Source: Limnobacter sp. 130
GTDB taxonomy: Bacteria > Pseudomonadota > Gammaproteobacteria > Burkholderiales > Burkholderiaceae_B
Length of the DNA stretch: 64,000 bases
Assembly: GCF_902506325.1 (NCBI RefSeq)
Contig: NZ_LR732329.1
Location: 1-64,000, forward strand
Direction: 5' to 3'
Shown here: one piece after another, positions 9,327 to 16,104 of the stretch
Layout: each line of letters begins with the position of its first letter
How positions within the stretch are numbered: position 1 is the first letter of the stretch
Position numbers and translations under genes: made by a program
Notes under the pieces: generated by a model
Database searches by the model: none
What the model saw: only the letters and a program-made list of their open reading frames with translations
Told to the model about the DNA's origin: nothing

Positions 9327-9758
9327 TTACTTGGACGCGAGGTGCCGCAAGGCGTACACATACCCTTGCCAGCCCAGCCCGCAGATCACGCCTTCAGCCA
9401 AGTCTGAGAAATAACTGTTGTGGCGGAAACTCTCACGTTTGTAAATGTTCGACAGGTGCACTTCAATGAACGGAATGGCAACGCCTGCCAGGGCGTCGCG
9501 CAGGGCCACGCTGGTGTGTGTGTAACCGGCTGGGTTGATGACGATGCCTGAGATGTCTTCTGTTTTGGCTTTGTGAACGCGCTCAATCAGGGCGCCCTCG
9601 TGATTGCTTTGAAAGGTCATCAATTCGAAGCCATCGGTGAAAGCGATATTCTTCAGGGCCTTTTCAATGTCAGCCAAAGTCATGTGTCCATAAATACCGG
9701 GCTCGCGCGTGCCCAACAGGTTCAGGTTGGGACCGTTGATCAGCAGCAGTTTTTTCAA
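9327..9758 (-). CDS. aroQ: 3-dehydroquinate dehydratase, type II
   Basis: A 143-residue enzyme of the shikimate pathway that dehydrates 3-dehydroquinate to 3-dehydroshikimate as a dodecamer in the cytosol. The start is taken as TTG 9758 because GGAGAAGAAAC lies just upstream and the protein then begins at the family's usual [14 protein letters not shown] frame extension to 9800 would add an atypical basic tail. The catalytic Tyr sits in PGIYG, the active-site loop is around [16 protein letters not shown], and the catalytic His in EVHLSN. Stand-alone gene, divergent from the GST-like gene at 9897. Confidence 0.93.
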   Translation of the reverse strand: MKKLLLINGPNLNLLGTREPGIYGHMTLADIEKALKNIAFTDGFELMTFQSNHEGALIERVHKAKTEDISGIVINPAGYTHTSVALRDALAGVAIPFIEVHLSNIYKRESFRHNSYFSDLAEGVICGLGWQGYVYALRHLASK

Positions 9759-9896
9759 GTTTCTTCTCCGGTGCAGGTGTGTTTGAAAAAATAGTAACAA
9801 GCAATGCGGCGGGCTAGGGGGTTTCGTCTACACTGCGGACACGTTCGCGCACAAAATAACGACAAATTTCGAACAATTCCAAGACAGAGGCACTCT

Positions 9897-10670
9897 ATGA
9901 ACACCAATATCGACGCAATTTTTAACTTGTTGGCTGGCACAGCGCGTGGCTGGCGCGGCACGGGGATCACGGCCCGTGCCCGCAAAGCACCAGAAAAAAC
10001 ATTGAAACTGTATGACATCGAGATCAGCCCTTACTGCCGACTGGTGCGTGAGGCTTTGAGCGAGATGGATCTGGATGTGATGATTTTGCCATGCCCTGCA
10101 GGTGGCAAGCGGTTTCGCGGCGAGGCGCGCGAGACGCTGCCTGGTACCAAGTTTCCAATGCTGGTGGATGAGAACACGGGCGTGGTAATGAACGAGTCCG
10201 CCAATATCATTGATTACCTGGCCAAAACTTACCAGAGCAAGCTGAAAAGCCAGCAAGGCTTTGGGCGCAAAGTGGCAGTGGGTTCATCGATGCTGGCCAG
10301 TTCATTTCAGTACCGAATTGGTGGTTTTCAGGGCATGAAAGCCCGTCCTTCCAAAGCGCCAGTTGAGCCTTTGGTGCTTTACAGTTTTGAGTCCAGTCCC
10401 TATTCCAAGCCTGTTCGTGCCCGTTTGTGCGAACTGGAAATTCCGTATCTGTTGAAGAATGCGCCCAAGGGTGCAATGACCGATATGGGGCCTCCCGTAT
10501 TCCGCGACAAGCTGTTCAAAGGCCCCAAAGGCACCACGCGCAACCGGACTTGGTTGGCAGAAAACACTGGCAAGGTGCAGGTGCCTTATTTGATCGATCC
10601 GAATACGGGTGTGGCGATGTACGAGTCCAACGACATTTTGCGGTACCTGGATAAGACATACGGCGCGTGA
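9897..10670 (+). CDS. Tandem glutathione S-transferase N-terminal (thioredoxin-fold) protein
   Basis: A 257-residue protein made of two thioredoxin-like GST_N modules in tandem. Module 1 (~35-110) has LYDIEISPYC with Cys47. Module 2 (~157-252) has LYSFESSPYS with Ser at the matching position. Each ends in a similar FPMLVDENTG or VPYLIDPNTG ...NESANII or YESNDIL segment, which binds the glutathione gamma-Glu in true GSTs. No alpha-helical GST C-terminal domain follows either module. Start ATG 9897 is preceded by AGAGG. Substrate is unknown; a glutathione-dependent reductase or isomerase role is possible. Confidence 0.75.
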   Translation: MNTNIDAIFNLLAGTARGWRGTGITARARKAPEKTLKLYDIEISPYCRLVREALSEMDLDVMILPCPAGGKRFRGEARETLPGTKFPMLVDENTGVVMNESANIIDYLAKTYQSKLKSQQGFGRKVAVGSSMLASSFQYRIGGFQGMKARPSKAPVEPLVLYSFESSPYSKPVRARLCELEIPYLLKNAPKGAMTDMGPPVFRDKLFKGPKGTTRNRTWLAENTGKVQVPYLIDPNTGVAMYESNDILRYLDKTYGA

Positions 10671-10706
10671 ACAGTTTGTTACGCTGGCGAGGGTCTACTT
10701 GCAGTC

Positions 10707-10907
10707 GCTAAGCTAGCCCAAGCGCATGCCCTCTCTCGCCAGAAAACCTGTATTTCCCTTTTTGAGATTCACCCTGACTCACCTCGCTCGGCAAAAGGGC
10801 GAGCCGAGTCTCGGTGCCGGCCTTTGGCCGACCGTGGCGGTTGAATTCAAACGGGCAGGTTTTCTTGATCGGCGCTGCGAGGGCATTGCAACCTGAGCTA
10901 GCTTAGC
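10707..10907. repeat. Long imperfect inverted repeat
   Basis: Three perfectly complementary blocks occur in mirrored order. GCTAAGCTAGC (10707-10717) pairs with GCTAGCTTAGC (10897-10907). ATGCCCTC (10726-10733) pairs with GAGGGCAT (10879-10886). AGAAAACCTG (10741-10750) pairs with CAGGTTTTCT (10856-10865). The inner 105 bases contain small hairpins such as CTCGGC...GCCGAG (10788-10808) and CGGCC TTT GGCCG (10818-10830). The layout is like the terminal repeats of a MITE or a long RNA hairpin. No target-site duplication was identified. Confidence 0.7.
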
Positions 10908-10970
10908 AAATAGGCAGGTGACTTGCGGCGCGTACAAGGCTGGCGTAAAGCAAGGTTTGGGTGCTTCACC

Positions 10971-11068
10971 GCCTTGCCGGCTTTGCAAGGCTTCCCGGCG
11001 GCTTCGCAGCGAGGGGCGATCCGCAGGATCGATGCGAAGACGCTTAAGCGTTTCGCATGCCCCAAGCC
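10971..11068. other. Multi-branched palindromic element (possible structured RNA)
   Basis: GCCTTGC (10971-10977) pairs with GCAAGGC (10985-10991). To its right, GGCTT (11000-11004) and GGGGC (11013-11017) pair with GCCCC (11059-11063) and AAGCC (11064-11068), enclosing two hairpins: GATCC-GCA-GGATC (11018-11030) and a 13-bp near-perfect palindrome with one bulged G (11032-11058, centre CTTAAG). Together this makes a three-way junction. It is nearly symmetric, so either strand could fold. No U tract follows on either side, which argues against a plain terminator. Confidence 0.55.
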
Positions 11069-11164
11069 AGAGGCATCAAGCCGGATCAGAAGCATTGCTG
11101 AGGCAGGGTGATGTGGCACCCACACCGAAGCTTGGTCACGCACGCGCATCACAGCATTCAGCGT

Positions 11165-12289
11165 TCAGGTCTTGCGAACCACCACGCTGCCAATTGAATA
11201 ACCTGCCCCGAACGAGCAGATCACGCCGACGTCACCACCGGTCAAGTCATTTTTGTGGCGGTGGAATGCGATCACCGAACCTGCAGACGCGGTGTTGGCA
11301 AATTCGTCGAGAATCACTGGTGCCTTGTCGGCCGTGAATTCGCTGCTGCCCAACAGTTTCTTGGCGATCAACTGGTTCATGGCCAGGTTGGCCTGATGCA
11401 GCCAATAGCGGCGTACATCGGTGGCCGAGCTCAAGCCCAGGCTTTGCAAATGTGTGCCCATGTGTTCAGCGGCCATGGGGCACACTTCCTTGAACACCTT
11501 TCGGCCTTCTTGCATAAACAGCTTGTCGCGTGCGTTTGGATCCGCATCTTCCGAGCGGTTCAGGAAACCAAAGTTGTTGCGAATGTTGTTGGAATACTTG
11601 GTGGCCAGTTTGGTGCCCAGTACTTCCCAGCTGCCTGGCTTGGCGTCTTCAAGGCGTTGCACAATGACCGCTGTGCACACGTCACCAAAAATAAAGTGGC
11701 AATCGCGGTCCAGCCAAGCCTGGTGGCCCGATGTAATTTCAGGGTTCACCATCAACACAGCGCGCGCGGTGCCGCTGCGCACGGCGTTTACAGCCTGTTC
11801 AATACCAAAGGTGGCCGATGAACAGGCCACATTCATGTCGTATCCAAACCCTTCAATGCCCAAGGCTTCCTGAATTTCAATCGCCATGGCCGGGTAGGCG
11901 CGCTGCATATTGGATGCGGAACAAATCACCGCGTCAATGTCGGCAGCCGTAAGCCCTGCGTCATCCATCGCTTTGCGGCCAGCGTCCACTGCAATTTCAG
12001 CCATCATGGACAATTCAGAATTCGGGCGCTCCTTGAAATAGGGGTGAAGGCGGTCCGGGTTCAAAACCCCTTCCTTTTCCATCACATAGCGTTGTTTGAT
12101 ACCCGATGCGCTTTCAATGAAGGCCGAGTTGGAGGGCTGCAGGGGTTGAAGCTCGCCGCTGGCAATCTCAGAGGCGTGTTCTTCATTGAATTTCGCCACG
12201 TAGGCGTTGAACGACTCCACCAATTCATCGTTGGTGATGGTTTGGCTGGGTACGAAAAGCCCTGTGCCGCTGATGGCTACCTTGATCAT
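11165..12289 (-). CDS. Beta-ketoacyl-ACP synthase III family protein
   Basis: A 374-residue thiolase-fold condensing enzyme. The KAS III catalytic triad is visible as Cys156 in NVACSSATFG, His298 in WLHQAN and Asn332 in EFANTASAGS. At 374 residues it is about 50 longer than housekeeping FabH; the extra sequence includes residues ~30-60 and a charged stretch near 245-270. This suits the longer FabH-like paralogues that accept medium-chain acyl-CoA rather than acetyl-CoA. No other fatty-acid genes are adjacent, so it is probably not the primary fabH. Confidence 0.85.
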   Translation of the reverse strand: MIKVAISGTGLFVPSQTITNDELVESFNAYVAKFNEEHASEIASGELQPLQPSNSAFIESASGIKQRYVMEKEGVLNPDRLHPYFKERPNSELSMMAEIAVDAGRKAMDDAGLTAADIDAVICSASNMQRAYPAMAIEIQEALGIEGFGYDMNVACSSATFGIEQAVNAVRSGTARAVLMVNPEITSGHQAWLDRDCHFIFGDVCTAVIVQRLEDAKPGSWEVLGTKLATKYSNNIRNNFGFLNRSEDADPNARDKLFMQEGRKVFKEVCPMAAEHMGTHLQSLGLSSATDVRRYWLHQANLAMNQLIAKKLLGSSEFTADKAPVILDEFANTASAGSVIAFHRHKNDLTGGDVGVICSFGAGYSIGSVVVRKT

Positions 12290-12359
12290 TGCGCTCGTCC
12301 TGGGTGGATGATTGTTTGTTTTGTCTCTTGCGCAATGATAAAGGCAAAGGCGTTAAATT

Positions 12360-13778
12360 TTAAGACGCCAAGCGCATTTGCTCCACGGGCATACCCTGAT
12401 CGGCAGGTTCGGCCCTGCGCCCAACACCCTCGTAAATCAGGCCGTAGTCGGCCAGCAGCGCGGGGTCGTACAGGTTTCGGCCATCGAATACGGCTTTCTG
12501 GCGCAGGGTGCGGCTCAACATCAAAAAGTCGGGGCTTTTGAACATGCGCCATTCGGTACACACAATCAAGGCGTCGGCATTGAACAGGGTTTCTTCCTGG
12601 GTTTTGGCGATTTCAAATTCGCCCAACAAGGGGCCGTCTTGCCTGAATATGGCCAGGTCTTCTTCCATGGCGCGGCGGGCGGTTTCATTGGCCACGGGGT
12701 CAAAGGCTTGCACTTTCGCACCGCGAAGCACCAGTTCGGCAGCAATGGTGCGGCTGCTGGCCTCGCGCATGTCGTCGGTTTCGGGTTTGAAAGCCAGCCC
12801 CCACATGGCAAAGGTCATGTTGCTAAGGTCTTCACCAAAGCGCTGGATGATTTTCTCGACCAGCACACGCTTTTGGCGCTGATTGCTGTGGTTCACCGCC
12901 CGCAAAATCGACAGGTTTTCGCCCGCTTCTTCGCCGGTCTGAATCAGGGCGCGAACGTCTTTGGGAAAGCAGGAGCCACCAAAGCCACAACCTGCGTACA
13001 AAAAAGAAAAGCCGATGCGGGGGTCTGAGCCAATGCCCGCACGCACCTGTTCAATGTCGGCGCCAATTTTTTCAGCCAGGTTGGCCAGTTCATTCATGAA
13101 GCTGATTCGGGTGGCCAGCATGGCGTTGGCGGCGTATTTGGTCAACTCGGCTGAACGCACATCCATGCACATCAAACGTTCATGGTGGCGCTGGAATGGC
13201 GCGTACAGCGACTTCATCATGCGCAGGGCGCGCTGGCCGGTGGGTGTGTTGTCGGTGCCCAGCACAATTCGGTCGGGGCGCAGAAAGTCGTCAATCGCTG
13301 CCCCTTCTTTCAGAAACTCGGGGTTGGACACCACTGTGAAAGCATGCAGGGCATTGCGCTGCACCAGCACGCGGCGCACTTCGTCGGTTACACGTTCACC
13401 CGTACCCACGGGCACTGTCGACTTGTTGATGACAACCTTGAAGCCATTCATGTGCATGGCAATTTGCTGTGCCACTTTGACCACGTGGCGCAGGTCGGCA
13501 CTGCCGTCTTCGCGGGGTGGGGTGCCCACGCAGATGAAAATCAGTTCAGCGTGGTTAACGGCATCTGCAATCTGGGTGGTGAACTCCAGGCGTTGCTCAC
13601 GAATATTGCGCTCGAGCAGTTCATCCAGGCCAGGTTCGTAAATCGGGCTTTGACCGTTTGTAAGTTGGGCAATCTTGGCTTCGTCAATGTCGCAACACAA
13701 AACTTTGTTGCCGACTTCGGCCAAACAGGCGGCCGTAACAAGGCCTACATATCCACTGCCAATAATAGAAACGCGCAT
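12360..13778 (-). CDS. ugd: UDP-glucose 6-dehydrogenase
   Basis: A 472-residue NAD-dependent enzyme that oxidises UDP-glucose to UDP-glucuronate for capsule, exopolysaccharide or LPS sugars. The N-terminal Rossmann motif is GSGYVG (7-12). FICVGTPPRED and INKSTVPVGTG mark the NAD-binding domain. The catalytic thiol is Cys270 in YAGCGFGGSCFPKD, and the UDP-binding C-terminal domain includes AMWGLAFKPETDDMREA. Length and motifs are standard. It stands alone, 70 bases upstream (in transcription order) of the KAS III homologue. Confidence 0.94.
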   Translation of the reverse strand: MRVSIIGSGYVGLVTAACLAEVGNKVLCCDIDEAKIAQLTNGQSPIYEPGLDELLERNIREQRLEFTTQIADAVNHAELIFICVGTPPREDGSADLRHVVKVAQQIAMHMNGFKVVINKSTVPVGTGERVTDEVRRVLVQRNALHAFTVVSNPEFLKEGAAIDDFLRPDRIVLGTDNTPTGQRALRMMKSLYAPFQRHHERLMCMDVRSAELTKYAANAMLATRISFMNELANLAEKIGADIEQVRAGIGSDPRIGFSFLYAGCGFGGSCFPKDVRALIQTGEEAGENLSILRAVNHSNQRQKRVLVEKIIQRFGEDLSNMTFAMWGLAFKPETDDMREASSRTIAAELVLRGAKVQAFDPVANETARRAMEEDLAIFRQDGPLLGEFEIAKTQEETLFNADALIVCTEWRMFKSPDFLMLSRTLRQKAVFDGRNLYDPALLADYGLIYEGVGRRAEPADQGMPVEQMRLAS

Positions 13779-13950
13779 GTGCTTTGCTTTGATGAGTGAT
13801 CAATGCGAGCAGTGTGTTGTGGCAGTGTTGCCTGCGTTTGACAGATTTAAGACTGGATTGTGACAGCGGAAGGGGGAACTGCAGAGGATGTAAGGTTGCG
13901 GTACAGGTTCGGCGAAGGCGGCAGTGCTTGCCGCCTGTTCACCGCCCGCA

Positions 13951-14175
13951 TTATTGCAAAGTCAGTTTGTTGTTTTGGCTGAAACGGCGCATTTGATGAA
14001 CCACTGCCAAGGCGACTTGACCTACAACCAAGCAACCAGCAGCCAACAGGTTAGGGCCTTCAAAGCCGGTGCCATTGATGTAATGTACGCCTGCGTTGAT
14101 GGTGAAGCCTGTGGTCAACATGGCCATGAACAACATGCCTGGTGTGCGAACGACTGAGTCGATAAAGTTTTTCAT
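13951..14175 (-). CDS. Small membrane protein of unknown function
   Basis: A 74-residue protein beginning MKNFIDSVVRTPGML, chosen because AAAAGGGA precedes ATG 14175. Two hydrophobic segments (about 13-30 and 41-59) suggest an inner-membrane hairpin, with a basic C-terminus (HQMRRFSQNNKLTLQ). No family is recognised. It lies alone between ugd and the CHASE/PAS gene, on the same strand as both. Real coding is supported by the ribosome site and a plausible hydrophobic pattern, but not by homology I can name. Confidence 0.55.
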   Translation of the reverse strand: MKNFIDSVVRTPGMLFMAMLTTGFTINAGVHYINGTGFEGPNLLAAGCLVVGQVALAVVHQMRRFSQNNKLTLQ

Positions 14176-14342
14176 TTTGGTATCCCTTTTCATTTGATGC
14201 GAAATTGGGGCTTTCGCTTTAACCCGGCAGACCCTTTGTTTGTTCTGCTTGGAATTAATTGTGCACACTTGTGCACTGAAAATCAAATTATTTTGTTAGA
14301 GATACCTTTCTAAAATTGTAAGTAATTGATTAATAATGTATT

Positions 14343-16103
14343 TTAATCATAACTTGGTGTGTACGGTTTGTTTGTTTTTTCAAAACGAAGTGCCCAGATC
14401 GATTCCCCAAGTTCTGGGTAAGTCAGTGCAAAACCCCTGAAAAACAAGGGCATGTGTTCAACATGGCCAGGAGCGGGCCAGTTGAACACGACCTGAACAC
14501 GACTGTTTTTATAGAGTGGATTCAATACCTCGTTTTCAAACTCAAGCAGCACGTCGGGTGCAAGCAACTCGGTGAGCTGTTGACCAATCAGTGTGGATTT
14601 GACGTTGGCCCCCTGAAGCAACAGCAGTGCCGCTGGATTGGCCAGTTTTATTTTGCGCGATCGATCCAGGGTAATCACACCGTCTGGCGCATGGGCGATC
14701 AATTCCTCCAGCGAGTGAATGTCTTTCCAGACCATCCGTGCTTCGGTTTCATCCCTGAATGATTTGGTGTAGCCCACCAGTTTGCGATTGTGACTGTAGA
14801 TGGGCGCAAGATTCATGCGAAGGTGAATGCGCTTGGCAGAATCGCTGATCCGCAGCGTTTGAATGTTTTTAAGTGTTTCGCCCTGTGCAGCCCGTTCGTG
14901 AAGTCTTTTCTCAGAGGTCAGCAACTCGTCCGGTATGGTGAGGTTTTGTTCTTGGTCGTACAAAACGCTGGCGGAGTCCAGGCCAAATAATTCCTCTGCT
15001 GCATGGTTCCACACCAGAATGCGGCCCCGGGTGTCCTCAGCAATCAAGGCCTCGGAGGAATTGTTGACCAACTGTTTGTGCAGTCTCAATTCGTCACGAC
15101 GATCCAGCGTCCGTTTGACCTGGTAAGCCGCCAATCCACTCAAGGCAATACCCAGCAGGGTCAATGCCAAATAAACGGGGTTCATTGGCGTGTTGTTGTC
15201 AGGTTGGCTTGGCCAGAATTCCAAACGCCAGCGCCGGTTGCCCAACTGCAAATCCCGGCTCGCCGCGGCGTGAGGGTACAGGGTGACATTTTGGGGTTCG
15301 ACATTGTCAAAAAAAAGAGCGGGTGTTTGTTTTTCCTCAAGCACTGAAATTCGAAGTTGCAGTGTTTGATCTTGCGCCAGCCAGGCTTTCAGGAACCGGT
15401 CGATCGAGATGGGAAAGGACACCCAGCCCACCAATTCTTCGTAACGAGCCCCCAGGTCACTGGACGGCACCGCTTTGTTGAACACTGGCATCAGCATGGT
15501 AAAACCCAGTCGTCCAACATGCGCATTCTGAATCATGGTGATCGGCTTTGATACAGATAAATCAGCCCGCGAGAATGCGCTGAGGCAGTTTTCACGTCGA
15601 ACGTTTTCAGAGCCCAGATCCAGACCCTGCGCGGAGTGGTTTTCCTCAATGGGTTCAATGTACTGCATCACAAAACGGTCTTGAGAGGAAGGGCTGATAA
15701 AGCGGATCTGAAAGTCGCGCAGACCCTTCATTCTCATCTCCTGAATAAATTCAGCCTCTTTGTCCAGCGGAACCTTTCTGGCAAATGCAAGCCCCAAAGC
15801 ACCAGGAAACTCCTTTCGCAAATTCAGGCTGTTCACGTAATTGCGGAATCGTTCAGGTGTCAGTTCGTCTTGCCCAAACGCAGTGATCAGGCTGGCGGTG
15901 TTTTGAAGGTTCTGCTTGTATTCATTGACCGTGTGTTGCAGGTCCGCAGTTCGTCGGTCCAGCAAGTGTTCAAATGCCAGGGCTTCAGTGGCCTCGGCAT
16001 TTCGTTGCAGGTGAAAACCCATTGCGATGCACAGGCTTGCGCCGAGTACACCCACCAGTGTGGCATAAGCCCAATTTGTAAATGATTGATCCATTTCTCG
16101 CAT
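14343..16103 (-). CDS. CHASE-PAS-PAS membrane sensor lacking an output domain
   Basis: A 586-residue protein. TM1 lies at ~12-30, a periplasmic CHASE-type sensor at ~60-290 (contains PGALGLAFARKVP), and TM2 at ~312-332 (YLALTLLGIALSGLAAYQV). Two cytoplasmic PAS domains follow at about 345-455 and 465-575. The protein stops after the second PAS, with no histidine kinase, GGDEF, EAL or methyl-accepting domain. Its ATG lies one base after the stop of the hybrid kinase at 16105, so the two are surely co-translated. It may act as a sensory partner of that kinase. No frameshifted output domain was noticed in the 165 bases after its stop. Confidence 0.8.
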   Translation of the reverse strand: MREMDQSFTNWAYATLVGVLGASLCIAMGFHLQRNAEATEALAFEHLLDRRTADLQHTVNEYKQNLQNTASLITAFGQDELTPERFRNYVNSLNLRKEFPGALGLAFARKVPLDKEAEFIQEMRMKGLRDFQIRFISPSSQDRFVMQYIEPIEENHSAQGLDLGSENVRRENCLSAFSRADLSVSKPITMIQNAHVGRLGFTMLMPVFNKAVPSSDLGARYEELVGWVSFPISIDRFLKAWLAQDQTLQLRISVLEEKQTPALFFDNVEPQNVTLYPHAAASRDLQLGNRRWRLEFWPSQPDNNTPMNPVYLALTLLGIALSGLAAYQVKRTLDRRDELRLHKQLVNNSSEALIAEDTRGRILVWNHAAEELFGLDSASVLYDQEQNLTIPDELLTSEKRLHERAAQGETLKNIQTLRISDSAKRIHLRMNLAPIYSHNRKLVGYTKSFRDETEARMVWKDIHSLEELIAHAPDGVITLDRSRKIKLANPAALLLLQGANVKSTLIGQQLTELLAPDVLLEFENEVLNPLYKNSRVQVVFNWPAPGHVEHMPLFFRGFALTYPELGESIWALRFEKTNKPYTPSYD

Positions 16104-16104
16104 G

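Larger units (their letters stand above)
10671..11164. other. Gene-free convergent intergenic region rich in inverted repeats
   Basis: This 494-bp gap between the converging genes at 9897-10670 and 11165-12289 has no convincing ORF. It holds a long imperfect inverted repeat (arms 10707-10750 and 10856-10907) and, further right, a cluster of shorter hairpins at 10971-11068 that can fold as a branched structure. These are listed separately. Composition is not unlike its neighbours but the density of self-complementarity is far beyond what a pair of terminators needs. It could be a decayed mobile element, a repeated palindromic unit, or a structured RNA. Confidence 0.7.

Noticed and set aside
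9759-9800. An upstream extension of aroQ to 9800
   Set aside because: It adds an atypical basic segment not seen in AroQ, while TTG 9758 has a good ribosome site and the family N-terminus.
10671-11164. An integron attC site or chromosomal gene cassette
   Set aside because: The terminal core sites (GTTRRRY and RYYYAAC) are not present at the ends of the inverted repeat, and no integrase is in view.
10918-11337. A 139-codon plus-strand frame across the structured region into the KAS III gene
   Set aside because: It overlaps the 3' end of a motif-complete gene on the other strand, is Arg/Ser/Cys-rich and has no ribosome site.
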